A stretch of 64,000 nucleotides of DNA from Ficedula albicollis (Eukaryota; Chordata; Aves; Passeriformes; Muscicapidae). Position numbers and translations under genes: made by a program. The notes under the pieces are model-generated. The model ran no database searches. It saw only the letters and a list, made by a program, of their open reading frames with translations, and was not told the DNA's origin. This document shows, piece by piece, positions 1 through 13,227 of the stretch (position 1 is its first letter; every line of letters begins with the position of its first letter). The stretch is from positions 40,367,717-40,431,716 of the forward strand of contig NC_021677.1 in NCBI RefSeq assembly GCF_000247815.1. Direction: 5' to 3'.

Positions 1-892
1 TGTGGTGTAGGCTGGGAGGGCTGAGGAGCAGTGTGGGATTTTACAGGATATGAAGGGGGCAAGGAGGGAGAAGGAGGTGGTGTGTGTGAGTGCAGTCACT
101 CGTGTAGGGGATATGTTCAGGGAAATAGCAGACATCTGGAGGACGAGTGGGATATGGAAGGGAACCCTGTGTGCTGTCTAGCTGCTTTGCATTGCTCTGG
201 AAAAGCAAAGCAGCTCTAAACCCAGAATAGCTGCTCCATATGCTTTGGCTGTTTTTGCCCGCAGCCAGAGCTTTGTGGTAAATCTGGCCATGAAAGATAA
301 CAGTCTCTTAAAAATGCTGAGCTGGTGGGACTACTGGTCCACCATGGATGACCTCAGAACAGCCCTTCCAGCCTGATTCACTGTGATTCTGCAACTGCTG
401 AAGGTAAAACTCTGAGTTACGGAGAAAATCAAGGGGGAAAACCACACGACCTCAAATCTGTACTCCCATGTATCCTGAAACAAAAAAAGCTCAGTGAGCT
501 TCAGCTGTAAAAATGTAGATGTGCTTGGGGCAGGGCAGAGTGTTTGAGGCCTGTCTGTGCACTTCTCCATCCTATTATGTTGAATTTAAGTCATAAACTG
601 AAGACTTCTCTTTGACATAATTCTTCCCAAGAATAGAAGTCTGTAACATGTGGTTGCCTGGCAAATCTTGCCCATCTCTGATTGAAAGAGAAGTGAGGTC
701 AGTGGCTGACAGATGTGATCCAGCCTTCCTGTTACCAGGGCTGCTCCTGCTGTTGGTACAGACTGCAGTCACTGGTCCCTAGGGCCTTGGAAGGCATGGA
801 GCACATAGCAGGATTCAGCCAAGTTTTCAGAGGAGATGGCAAAGAGAAAACTCATCATGTCCCACAGCTGCCTTTGAACCAACAGGGTTTAT

Positions 893-993
893 TCCTGGTC
901 TCTTACAACGGTCTGGACCGTGGTGCTTCACTTCATTAAAGCAATCCTGGTCTCTTACAAGGGTCTGGACCGTGGTGCTTCACTTCATTAAAG
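893..993. repeat. 52-bp tandem duplication
   Basis: Two copies of a 49-bp segment (893-941 and 945-993, offset 52) differ at one base. Each copy ends in an ATTAAAG motif. Nothing coding is associated with it. Confidence 0.85.
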
Positions 994-2086
994 ATTCTTC
1001 TACTTACTGTTTTTTTTCTGTTCCCTCTCATTTTTCAGAGTTGTCCCGCTCTGCCCAAAAAACCCCATGCTGAGCGAGGATGTGTCCCAGCCTGTGCACA
1101 TGGGGACGTGGACAGCCAAGCAGGTGGGGGCTCTCAGACTGCCCACAAGCTGTGATGTAGCAGCAGAGGTTTAAGCCCAACCCCAGGAAATACAGCTACT
1201 ACCTGAGGTGGCCATCACTTGCATGATAGCAGTTCTCCCACTGACTAATTGCTGAACAAACCCTCTTTGGAGGCTGGCAGAGTGATCCCTGGGGACCTCC
1301 TTATGCAGCTATTAGGAGGAGGCAATGCCTCTGGAAATGAAGCTTTACCAGGCTGCTGAAGCCCCCGATGAAAGGCAGGCAGTGGGTTAGGATGAAAATA
1401 TCAGCGAGCAGCTGTGTGAGCACCACAGGGACCTTCCCCATTAGTGTTCAGTCCCTTGCTGGCTCAGAGGGGCAGTGGTGGGCTGCATCCCTGTCTTTGG
1501 GATCCTGTAGTCTCCTGCAGACCCTTCAGCATCCCTCTGCCCTCCCCTGGGGGCTTGTGCTTGGCAAGCTGAGGGCACCCTCCACTTCATGGCTGCAGTG
1601 GGGAGTGGACCTTGCACCGGGGCAGTCTCCTGGAGCAAACCCCTGCACACAGACATGCAAATCTCTTGATTTCTCCTTCTTTCCTCATTTCTCCTGTCAA
1701 ATCTCTCATAAACTGACTGTGAACATATTAAGGAAATTCAACTTGCCAAACAGGAACAGAAGGACTTTGCCCCCCAAACCCTTAAAAAATATTGAAATTC
1801 ACTCGAATAAGCAAAAAAAATGACTGAGCTGTCACACATGAGGCACATGAATCATCTTTGGGGAGGAAAGCAATTCTGGCGATGTCTGGGCTTGAAGTAA
1901 CTGTAGTTAACATTATAATGACTCATACCACATATGCGTCATATCGTTTTTCATTAAGAGCAGAATTCTGATGTCCTGTGACTAACTGGAAGCTGGAATT
2001 GTGCTCCCAAAGCCTCGGGATGGGAACTTGTCTTGCTCATAAGTTCTGTCTTGGTGTCAAAGGCATTATCAGCTTTCCAATATTAA

Positions 2087-2115
2087 AATAATAACAACAA
2101 CAACAACAACAATAA
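2087..2115. repeat. (AAC)n microsatellite
   Basis: Short run of about eight AAC trinucleotides flanked by AAT units. It is a simple sequence repeat. Confidence 0.9.
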
Positions 2116-5100
2116 TTCTCAGATCAAACACTTCGTTCAAGTGACAAATTGAGATGGGTTTTGGAGCTGTCATCCCCAGGAGTGCCATGATTTCGGTAGG
2201 AAGAAAATGGATAAATTGAGGGCAGGAACCTCCAGAGAGGCTATTCTTCTGCTCTCAGCTCATTATTGTCAAACCAGGCTCTTCAGCCCATTTCTGATCT
2301 TCAGACAAGGTCAAAATTTCCATTTTTGTCTCTCCACAGAAAGACCTTGGATTCCTTTTCTATCACCCTATGACCCCCTCACCATCCTCCCAACAAATGT
2401 TTTGCTGTGCAAATCCTTGCTAGTCAGGCATGAACATCAGCTCTGGCAGCCCAAGCTGCTCAGCCAGCATCACCCAGACCAGTCTGTGTGTCACCAAGCC
2501 TGTGTTTGTCTGTACGTGCCAGGGACCAGAGCTAGCACTGACCCTTCACCCTGGGAAACCCTGGAGGCTGGCAGAGTTTGGGGTGTCAGAGGTGAAGGGG
2601 TAATGTTGCACAAGAGATATAATAAAAATATGGATGAGTTGGGGGCAACGACTGCAGGGAATTAAGGCAATGAACTAGTGGCAACTCATTGAGGACAACC
2701 TCAATTTTTTGAGGGCAGAAGCTGCAGCTTTTGTGAGCTCAGTCCATACACTTGGCCAGGGGAAACGTCATGGCTCTGGGATGATGTCAGCTCCTCTGGT
2801 CAGACCAGCCTTCTCCACCATTCCAGCTTTGTTGTTGCCCCATGAGGTCAGCCAGGCAGTTTTTGGGGGCTGCTTGCAGTCTGTTGGGATGGGTCTGGAG
2901 GGCAGTGAGCACACCCAAAGCAATGCTAATGAACCATTGCCTCTATTGCGATGCCAAAATACTCAAATTATATCAAAATTTGATGAGTGGTGGGAGAAAA
3001 TTATGGGGAAATGGGAGGTAAAGGTGAGGAGATCCCCAGGAACAACCTGTCACAGGGAAAAATGGGAGAGATGTTGCTCTGGGATAGGAGCCAAGGATGC
3101 ACTGAGCTGCCAGGAGAACAGTTTTGGGCGCCTACTCCACAGCTATGTTTTGATGGTAGCATAACTCCCTTTCCCAGAGGGCTGCCATGGGCTTTGGAGC
3201 ACAATTGATGTCACTTGTTGGCCATAGCTGCATTTTTTGTGCTGGTGGGGCTATGATACCCATTCAGGGCTGGAGTCCTCTGTGGGGGATTACAATGAGC
3301 AGTCCTAAAGTGGCTGCTGGAGCCTGCAGAGGATCACAGGCTGGATACCATAGGAGGTTGTTCAGAAACCTCTGTGTGGCTGGGCAGCACCCTTCCTGCT
3401 CAGACCTGCCCTGGGATAAGGCTTTGAAGAGACGGGTGAGGAGCCCTGGTGCAGAGCAGCAGCAGATGTGCTGTAGTAAGAAGGAATTAATTCTATGGCT
3501 GTCTTTGGGGTCTCTTGTTCTCAGGGCAATGGCTGCTCCAGGTTCTGGGCCCTACTAAACCTTGTGCTGCCAGCTTAAAACCACTTTCCACGACTGAACT
3601 GTGCTCCAGCATAATGACAATATCGAATCTGGGTGTGAGCAGAGTAGCTGAGGGTTGTGCTGGAGTTACTGTATCAAACTGCAGGAAGAGAAAAACCACA
3701 ATCTGGAAGACGCCTGCGGTGCTAAGCACACGTTACCTTGCCATCTGAAGAAACAGATCAGCCAAAAAATTATTATCAAACTTCACAAAATATACCACCT
3801 ATGGAAGGAAGCAAGAGAAAGTGCATCTCAAAGGGAAATATTTATAGAAAAAGTGATGAACTACAAGAACAAGTTGCTTACATTTGAAGCTCGCTTCAAT
3901 CATTGCAGCAGGGCAAGGACAGTACTCTCTCTGCAGAAGAGCATGTGCTCTCATGGGTGGCACTGATGCACCATCTGAAATCCATAGCAGGCCAATAATC
4001 ATTCACATCAGCTGCTGAAATACCTTGTAGAGGCTAGATTGGCAGGAGGAAGGGTCTTACAGACCTCGGGAGGTGAGATTGCCTGGAGATAGAGACAAAA
4101 ATACAGTAGCAGTGGGGTTCAGAGGGGAACAGCAGCCATATAAATTGCCCATTTAGCTTTGCTCCATAACCCCAGGACATCCATCCCCCAAGCTGGACCT
4201 GTGACAAGGCTGCAGCATCTGCAGCCATTTTGGTACCACGCTGAGTCAGACCAGCTCCAAAGCACATTCACAAGCAGACAGGCTGTGGTGGGGAGCTTGA
4301 CGCTAAGGAGAAGTGGCCAATATATTTGTTTTCTTGTGGATGCTTGGTTGTAAAAGCAAACTGTGCACAAACTGTGCATACAACTACTTGTTTTTTATTT
4401 GGGTCCCTTCTCAAGGTTATAGATTTAGCTATGTCATTAACTGCCTCAACCTCAGACTAGAGATCATTTATAAATAGGAAAGTATTTCAAGTGTGGAATG
4501 TGCCAGACTACGACATAAATGGGTATAGTTTGGAGGGACTGTGCTGTAATCAATTGACTCAGGATACTGTTATCTGTGAGGCACAGATACAATCTCATAA
4601 AAACATTTCTAAAAGGTGAGAACACAAAATAAAAATATTTTACAAGTCTCTCTCTCTCTCATCGATGCATTTCTAATACAGCATTTCCAATATGGCATGT
4701 CAAACCCATGAGCACAAATGGTATCACTGCTGCCCCAAAGGCCTGCCCACCCTTGTCCTTCACCTCCCTGCACCAGTGGTGAGACCCACATGTGCAGCCC
4801 TGTGGGCTTGAGGCCACAGCTCTGGGCTTGAGCACCAAAATTACCAGGTAGCTTCTGGATTCAGGTGTCCCAACCAGGGTCATCTCATAGAAGCATGTCC
4901 AGGACGTGACTGGACATCATTCCCTATTGTAGCATCTCTCAGTGGTCCAAAGGTCTCATGTTTTTAAAAATAAGCTTCTGCCCCAGACTGATGTGCCAGC
5001 TTTGCAAAGTTGCTCTGATTTGGCTCTCTACAACCGAGTACCATTGCCCTGCACTGCACCCCATCCCAGTGTGCTTCCAAAGCTTCAGGGTCCTGCAGCA

Positions 5101-5625
5101 TCTCTGCTGGCTTTGGAAACAGGGGAGGTGGGGGACCAAAGTGCATTCTTTGTTTTCATCCAGTACTGCAATTTGTACAGGCTGTACCCTGATTTACTGC
5201 ACCCCCTGATGACCATGCAAGAGCAGTAAACACCTACTGGCCATTTGGCTCAATTATTGTAATTCCCTCTCCACAGGGCTTCTCAATTGTGCCTTGCAGG
5301 TTGTTCTGGAAGCAGCAGCACACTGGCTTACTGGCTGGAGTTTCATTATCATATCATCTTCACTTCTGCCACCTGTAAAGTAGTGGATTGATTGGCTTGG
5401 TCTCACTAGTCCCTAAAGCCTTCATCAATGTTTATTGTGGATGTCTTAAAATCCTGTTCTCCATCCACACAGGAACTGCCTGTCAGATCTTGTCAAAGCT
5501 CTGTCTTCACCTTAGCCCTCTGTGCTCTTTCAGCAGTGCTGCTGTACAGCAGGAAGGGCTGGGCCCTGAAGACACTGCATGATATGTATTATTCTTGTTT
5601 CTCACCCAGCTGCAGTGTAATTTGT

Positions 5626-5653
5626 AATGGTAATTACTGAAGTAATTACCATT
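5626..5653. promoter_or_regulatory. Palindrome with paired homeodomain core sites
   Basis: AATGGTAATTACT (5626-5638), a 2-bp spacer, then its exact reverse complement AGTAATTACCATT (5641-5653). Each arm carries the TAATTA core bound by many homeodomain proteins. A regulatory function is inferred only from the motif. Confidence 0.4.
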
Positions 5654-7667
5654 TTCTAACACCCAGAGATGTCAGTGACAGGCAGTATGCTGGCAGCAGG
5701 TATTGCATGGACATGAACAAGAGAAATGTAGAGGGCATATCTGCACATAATAGCACAAAGCCAGAAGTGCACTCAGAATAGCACTCAGTAGGAGTGCCTT
5801 TGAGAGAGCTCAGAGCTAGAGTGGTCAGGAGACCAGGAAGAGTGATAAGAGGCTAAACAGAAAAGAGAGGAAGGATAGAGTTATGGAGTTGAGGATGAGA
5901 AGTTCAAATCTGATTCAAGAAGAAGCCAATAGAGAGAAAGCAATTGATATCACATCCTGGAGACAGAAGCAGGTGCCATTGGGTGTGGGTTGAAGAAAGC
6001 AGAGATAAAAGAGCATGGCTGGGAGCTGCAAAGCAGAGGCTATCAAAGCATGATTTTGACCAGCACCTGATTAGAGCTGAAGTAGTCCATGCACTGAGGC
6101 AAGCCAGACTCTAGAAAGGTCAGGCACAAGTGATTAGCACAACTTGGACATGAGCTGGGTGTGTGAGGACAGGGATGGAGGATGGATGGAGGTGTTCACT
6201 CTATCTTCAAGCTTCAGTCATAGTGTGAGAAGCATCACCAGGAGAATGTCACCCTGCTGGTATGGTAGCTTTTTAGCATTCTCCTTGCCATCCTGTTTTT
6301 CCCTCCTGTTCTGCACCAATTTCCTTTAATTCGCTCATTAAAGGGAGCTGGGTTATTACAACAAATTGTGGCATTTTCTCTTTAAACCTGTGAGATAGCG
6401 AGAGCCCTGAAATTGCCCTGAACTCTAATGGGTACAATCCTGGCTCAAATGAATTATTGGCAAGCTTCTCACTGACTCTTGCAGAGCCAAGATTTCACCT
6501 CAGATGGACCCTATCTTTCAATTTAAAAGTAAAATTATTACTCTTAATAGTCATTAAAATTCTGTCTAATCCTAGCTTTACAAGAGGCAAACCCTGAAAT
6601 TCATTAACAGTTATGTAGAAAGCAGAAAGGACCAGATAAGAAAAGTGCTTTATTTGAGAGGCTAAGGAATCCCACCTTAAACTGACCTTAAATTGGCCAG
6701 GTCTGAAAAGTAGGACAACCTGGTGCTGGAGTCCACTGAGAACATGACCTTCCTGGGTGTGAGTGGCTACGGAGCTGGTGGGAGTTCCTCCAGCTCCCCA
6801 TGGTTTTGCTCCTGTAGCTGCTCGCCTTTTCCAAGGGTCCCAGTGCTGAGGCACTGGGGCAGGTGAAGGAGGCAGCATGGAGCTCCAGATGCTAGGAAGT
6901 GCCCAGCTAATGCCTTTGCTCCCCCTGCTCCCTTCAGCCTCCTTCAGGTTTCCATCCACACAGACACGACCTTGCTCATGGGTGCTTCCCCCAGCTGCCA
7001 TCCCCAGCAGCTCAGCCACACTGTGGTCACAGGGCAGTCTGGTCTCTGTGATCTTGCATGCCTCACCTTTGCTATCCTGTGTTGTGTCCATCTGCCATCC
7101 TCTAAAGCCTCTCCCAGAAAAACCTTGAAAGAGTGCAGCCATCAGTGGGGAGCAGCTTCTGCCTGTTCTGCACAGGGGGGAGAAGCCAACAGTTCTGCTC
7201 ATCCAGGTGGTGATCCTCCACCCTTCACCACTCTTTGAGGCTAGGGATGCAAAAGACACTCTATGCTCATGAGGGAGATAGCCCAGAGCTCAGCTCCTTG
7301 CCAGATGGGAGGGCTGTCACAGCTGACCCTTCCAAGGACCTCAGCTGCATTCCTGATTCTGGGATATCACAGCATCTATCTACCTAGGGAGCTGTGCTGG
7401 TTCTCAGCTTCCCAAGGCTTCTCCAGGCTGGAAGCATGCCAGACACTGCCTCCAGCTCACAGACTGCCAGCAGACTTCAATGCCTGTGTGAAAGAAGGAT
7501 AAGGGTGACAAGCAAACCTGGGAACCACCTTGGCTGGCTGCTGCCCACCCTCCTCCAGCATGCTGCCTGCCCTTGGCTAAGCAGCCATGTGCAACCTCTT
7601 CCTCTCCATGGCACTTTGGCCTCTGCTTGCAGATCAGGAGTCACCCAAGAAGCACCAAGAAATCCAG

Positions 7668-8291
7668 AGGCCACCATATTCTTGAAGAAAACCAACCCTG
7701 GTTTGGCACTCCACTGAGACCCTTCATCCCCCCCACGGCCTGCACTTCACTGCACACCTGTGCACAGCCCCATGGGCTGCTGGTGGCTTACTGCTGGCAC
7801 CTGGTGCTGCTCTGCCCTCCAAATCCAGCACTCACCAAGCCACTGGGAGAGCACCCCAAGAAGCTGCCCAAGGATTTGCTGTTACGTGCCTGGAGAGCAC
7901 TGCCCTTTCTGGCAGTCAGCAGGAGCTGGCAGGGACAGCCAGGGCCACCATATTCCTGAAGAAAACCAGCCCTGGTTTGGCACTCCGCTGAGACCCTTCA
8001 TCCCCACCACGGCCTGAGGCCACCATATTCTTGAAGAAAACCAACCCTGGTTTGGCACTCCACTGAGACCCTTCATCCCCCCCACGGCCTGCACTTCACT
8101 GCACACCTGTGCACAGCCCCATGGGCTGCTGGTGGCTTACTGCTGGCACCTGGTGCTGCTCTGCCCTCCAAATCCAGCACTCACCAAGCCACTGGGAGAG
8201 CACCCCAAGAAGCTGCCCAAGGATTTGCTGTTACGTGCCTGGAGAGCACTGCCCTTTCTGGCAGTCAGCAGGAGCTGGCAGGGACAGCCAG
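7668..8291. repeat. 349-bp-offset tandem duplication with a diverged partial copy between
   Basis: Copy 1 (7668-7942) and copy 2 (8017-8291) look identical. Between them, 7943-8016 is a third, partial copy of the first ~74 bp carrying a few substitutions. The repeated open frames here are by-products of the duplication, not a gene. Confidence 0.85.
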
Positions 8292-11200
8292 TGCACACAG
8301 CCCTGACGTTAGCTTTGGGATAAAAACCTACTGAAGGAAACAAATATCTTGGAGGCTGGAAGAGGGGAAATGAAATGGAAGAAGCTGGCCAGGTGAACTC
8401 TGCAAGGGTGTTTCTCCAGACCAGGCAGGGATCAAGTCACAGGATTAGAGACATTTGGCCAAAAAACTAATGAGTTGCCTCAGTCAGGAGCTGAATCCCA
8501 GATATCATAGGGTTTTCTGAAACAAAGTGAACCAAAGTGCCTTGGGTCTGTCCTTTGGTCACTTTATTTCAGTGTAGGCATCCTAGATTCTCTGCTTGTC
8601 TTTGCATCTGTAATTTCATATGCATTTTCATGAGGCTCATATAAATAAATACATTTCTTCATCAAATAAGTATCAGTGTATTATCCACAGGCTGCAGCTG
8701 TAGGTGGTTGCTTGACCTCTGTGAGAAGCCCTAGTTTGCTACATGTTAGACAAACAATTTTTCGTCGTCTCTTGTGTTTCTCTGCATCTGTTAATTCCTT
8801 TATTTTTATTTCTAAAGCTGTCCCATTGTGCTGAATGACTCCTAAATCCCTCTTCTCCCTTTCTCTCTGCATTCTGAAATTCAGATTTAACCCTAGGAGT
8901 GCTACTGTTGTCTGAAGCCAGAAAGAAGGCTGCCAACAGCCCCCACTCCCTCTTCTCCCAAATATCACCTGCTTTTCCCAGCTATGAAATATGCTGGATG
9001 AAACACATTAGGTTCCCTTGGTCGATAATCCATCAGTACTCCTGAACACCAGGGGAGCAGCCATTTTCTGGCTTCTTCCAGCTAATTCCCTGAGAGCTGT
9101 TCTCCCAGCTCCCCTGTTGTCCCGCCAGATTGTTTCTCTGTATCCCTCCCTTGTCCCTCGCTTGCTTCCCAAGTCTGTTCCTCCTTGTACTCATTTCCTT
9201 AAACTGTGTCCATAATTCTCTTATTTCTTACTCTCTACCTCTTCTTGCTCCTTCTAGCCTCTCCACTCTGCTTTCTCCTTACTTCTATCTCTTAATAAAT
9301 TATACACTGTCGTTTAAAACTGTGACGATGATGAAAGACCCGAGATGTGAAAACAGCAGGCATTGGTTTCCTACCTGTCCCTTCCCTCCTCTCCTCACAC
9401 CCCAGGCATATTTCATTTTTCCAGGTCTCCTACAGCCACAGCAGCAGAGATCCAGCCTGGCTGGGGAGTATCTACACTGTGCCAGCTGATGAAAAAGTGA
9501 CGAAGGGTGTGGGAAAGGGCCAGCTCCCCTGGCTAAGCCCCTTTGGGAAGCTGTGATATTACAGCTGGAGCAAGGTGAGGGCTGCCTTCGAGCGCTTCCC
9601 ACCCAGCCATGGCCAAGTGCTCTGCAGTGATAGGCAAATTGCTTTATCTCTGTGACACAGATGGAGAAGTTGAAACAAATCATTGAGTTCTGTAATGAGT
9701 GAGAGGGACACAGGCAGAGTGCTTTCCCTTTATGCTGTGATGGAAAATATCACTCAAGAGCCCTGGCCCCAGGGAGAAACCATAGTTGAGTTGACTGTCC
9801 CAGTGGGAGCAGTAGCAAACTTTTCACTGCAAATCTGGAATCTGCAATGTGAAATTCAGCCTAAATTTTGACAGTCTTCTGCCTCCAGCTTGCTGCTGAG
9901 GTGGCAGAGGGCTGACTCACTGGGAGCCCATGCCAAGGCTGGACCCTGGCTGCAGCACACTGCTGCTGGAGGGGAGCAGCCTTTAGCAGGGAATCTGACA
10001 GAGCAAATGAACGCAGCAATGGATATGACCTGGCATAGCAAATGCCATGACAGGCAGGCATAGCTCACACAGCCTCACAGAAACTCTCCCCTTCTCATTA
10101 CTCAGACCCCAGGGAACAGATGGATCTACTAGAAGTTGATCCAAGCAGTCCCTGGACAAACCCAGCCCATCATCTCACCTTGGCCATAGCTACATGCCAG
10201 GCCCACAGAGCCACCAGCTCTGCTCCTGTTCATCCCGTTTTCCTTGCTTTAAAGGAGGGGGTTTTAGTCACCTCCCTTCTTCAAGTCTTTTTGGCTGTGC
10301 CTCCTCTTGAAATGCCTGCACCTGTTCTTGCATTGCTTGTGTCATTCTTGATGATCTCAGTAAATCAAGCAGGTGACCAACTGTTGTCTGAACATAGCCG
10401 TGCAGGAGATGCTTTTCCAGTGGTATAAGCTGTTTCAAAAAGATAATGAGAAATTAGCCAAGCATTCATGAACAGATGCTCTTCCTTCTGAAGAACACAG
10501 GGCTCACTTCATTGTTTGAACAAATCTTTCTGCTAAGCCCTGCTAGCTGCTAAGGTGCTGATTTGATGTGACGTGTACCATTTGTCTTCATAACAGTTTC
10601 CAAGTTGAGTGCTACAAACTGAAGCCTGCCGACACCCATGGGCTGTTTTGGCTGAGTCAGACACACTTCACAGCAAGTGCCTTCAGGAGATGGAAAGAAA
10701 ATTTCTTGACCTGGCCCAGGAGGCCACCACTTTCACTGTGGTGGCCTCCCCGTTTCAATATCTCCCCATCACTGGGCACCTGTGGCCAAGTGGGCACCTG
10801 GCCACTACACACTTTGTGTGAGATCCACAAAGCCAGTGGCTGTTCTTGTGCTGGCTCTGAGGAGTGCACAGACCAGTCCTTTCTTTTCTTTCCTCTCTGG
10901 AAAGCATGCACAGCACTCCTCAAGGGCACAGTGTGACATGAGGATGGAGGGTTATCTTCACAGTGGGTCATCTTCGTGGCAGTGGTCCAGGAGTGTGGAC
11001 ACCCAATCAGGGACAGACACCTAGATTTAACATTTCTGTCCATTTGCAATAATGAGTGAGAAATTTAATGTCTTCTCAAGAGGGCCAACTCAAAAAGCAG
11101 GTCAGTGCTGGTTCAACCACATGATATAAAGCCATGTTAGCTCTGGCCAATATTTGTAGGGAGAAATGAAAAAGTGGAGAATAGATTTTCTCTTTTGTAT

Positions 11201-13227
11201 CAGGAATCCCTGTGGGGGAAAAAAAGAAAAGTGTATCCAAACAACTTGCATTTCTGGAATAAAAGCAAACACTGGAGTTTGGAGGCTCAGTGACTTCATT
11301 CATATAGACAAAATTCTCTATAAAAAGTTGATAAATTGATACTTCTGCTTCTGAATCCAAAAGCTACAGCTCTCATGTGGGATGAACCAGGGATCTCAGG
11401 AACCTTATTTTGTATCTGTCAGGCTCTAGTCATTTACTCTTGTCCAGCCTCTAAGAGCTTTAAACATCAAGCACAGACCCCTGCTGCTCACTCCCTGGAG
11501 TCTTGTTTTTAGGCTTAGCACAGCTTTGTGCTGCTGAAATCCTAGCCACTTGCACCAATACATAAAAAAGACTTATTTCTCCTGAATGTATGGGTCTCTC
11601 TATTGTTCTTACAGCTATGAGGCTATCTGGTATTGCAGTTCTTTTATTTGGTACAAGCATGTAGAGTGTATGAAGCTATAACCCAGCCCATTCTTTTCCT
11701 TCGAGGTTGCACACCCAAAGCTCTAGTTTTTCAGCCCCACTTCTCTCCCTGGGATGCTACATTTATTGCTTGTTGTCTCCTGTGAACCCAGTCATGGACA
11801 TCATGGGGCACAGGAAACAATTATAAGGAGCAGAAATAGCCTCCACACACAGTGGGAGCAGCTCTCTAATTCAGAGCCCTTATTATAGATCAGAGCCCAT
11901 AAAATTCAAAGCCTGCATAAACGGTAAGAGACTGCGTGGTCTCTGGATCTCCTCTGAAGCATGCTATGGCAAGTAGAAAAAGACATGTCTGTCATCCAAA
12001 AAAAAATTATTTAACCCTTGCCAGCCTGGGGGTGGACTAGAGTAGTAGAAAGATGAATGTCTGAAGCTGGGGCCAGGTTAAGGTGGGACACATCAGCCCA
12101 AATACTTTTACACCTGGGGTCTGCAGCAGCACCCAATGACTTGATTAGGATTGGTCCTGAATCTCCAGGGCTGGTTGGACTAATTGTGTCTCTTGCCCTG
12201 AAAATGCACTATCATCTCTCAGAAAATTATTTTCTGTGTCCACGGACATCTTCTTCCTCACTGATTTACCTTGTACTCTAGTGGCAGTCTTAACAGGCAA
12301 AGGGGTTCATGAGGTAGGACACAACTTACTCTGAGAGATGTTTCTAATCAAAGCCATTGCCTCTCCAAAGCAGAATTACCCTGAATCCTTGGGAAGTCCC
12401 CAGTTTTGTGAAAATGTACATGACCAAGTTGCATTTTATGACACTGTTTCCCCTGTGGCTCTGTGGTGCAGGTGGCAGAGCAGGGATTTCTTCACCTGTT
12501 TTCCTGTTTCTACCTCTGCCCCCAGTTCTGGACCCATCCTTTCCTGACACCACTTCCTTGGCATGTGCAGAACCATTACCTGGATCTGCTTTACAAAGCG
12601 GTTTGTAGCACTCTCAGTGTTCCCTGTTCATCCATCATGGCAGCTGAAGAAGCAGCCCCTCCTCAGTGCTCCCAGCAGAGGACACTGATATTTGTTGTTT
12701 CCTTTCTGTTTTCTGCTGTCAGAGGTTCACACACCTCAGTGCCCCAGAAAACAGCTCATCAATGCCATGGTATGTTTACAAGGCACATCAAAGCTGGGGA
12801 TTAGGGCCTTCACAAAATACCAGCTTTCAGCTGAATGTGCCCCCAGCTCCACTGACACATCTGCAGCAGCAATGACCCAATTTCATCTCTCTTCACCTCT
12901 CAACCTCAAGAGCATGGGATTTATTATGCTGGGACTTGTGTTCCTAAGTGTGAGGATGTTGCTATTATCAGCAGTCGACAGGCCATCAAGAAAACATTGC
13001 TGTCAAAATGACAAGCAGTGGTTAGCATTTCCCCAAACCCCCATTTGCTGGCAGGCAGCAGGAGGAGTATATCTCCTGCCCATGAACACAGGTTCCTGGG
13101 GGGACAATCCCCCTGAGCAGGATGGGATGTGGGTCCCAGCTCTCCTGCATCACTGCTGGAGGATGAGTCATTTCTGAGCTGGCTGCTGTGTCCTGCTGCT
13201 GGCAGGGGGAAACCCTGGCTGCCTTGC
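8292..13227. other. Gene-poor DNA, no recognised gene
   Basis: A/T-rich to mixed sequence with no recognisable exon, RNA gene or transposon end. The open frames (65-161 codons) overlap on both strands and resemble no family I know. Confidence 0.55.

Larger units (their letters stand above)
1..7667. other. Gene-poor DNA, no recognised gene
   Basis: Mixed-composition DNA with stop codons in all frames. Open frames are short (at most about 150 codons, one of 254), low in conserved motifs and not flanked by a coherent set of splice sites. The only structures I can support are a 52-bp tandem duplication (893-993), a short (AAC)n microsatellite (about 2087-2115) and a palindrome at 5626-5653. It could be intergenic or part of a long intron. 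Confidence 0.6.

Noticed and set aside
6495..7259. Minus-strand open frame of 254 codons
   Set aside because: Long by chance in moderately G/C-rich DNA. No known motif; the codon content and lack of splice or promoter context do not support a gene.
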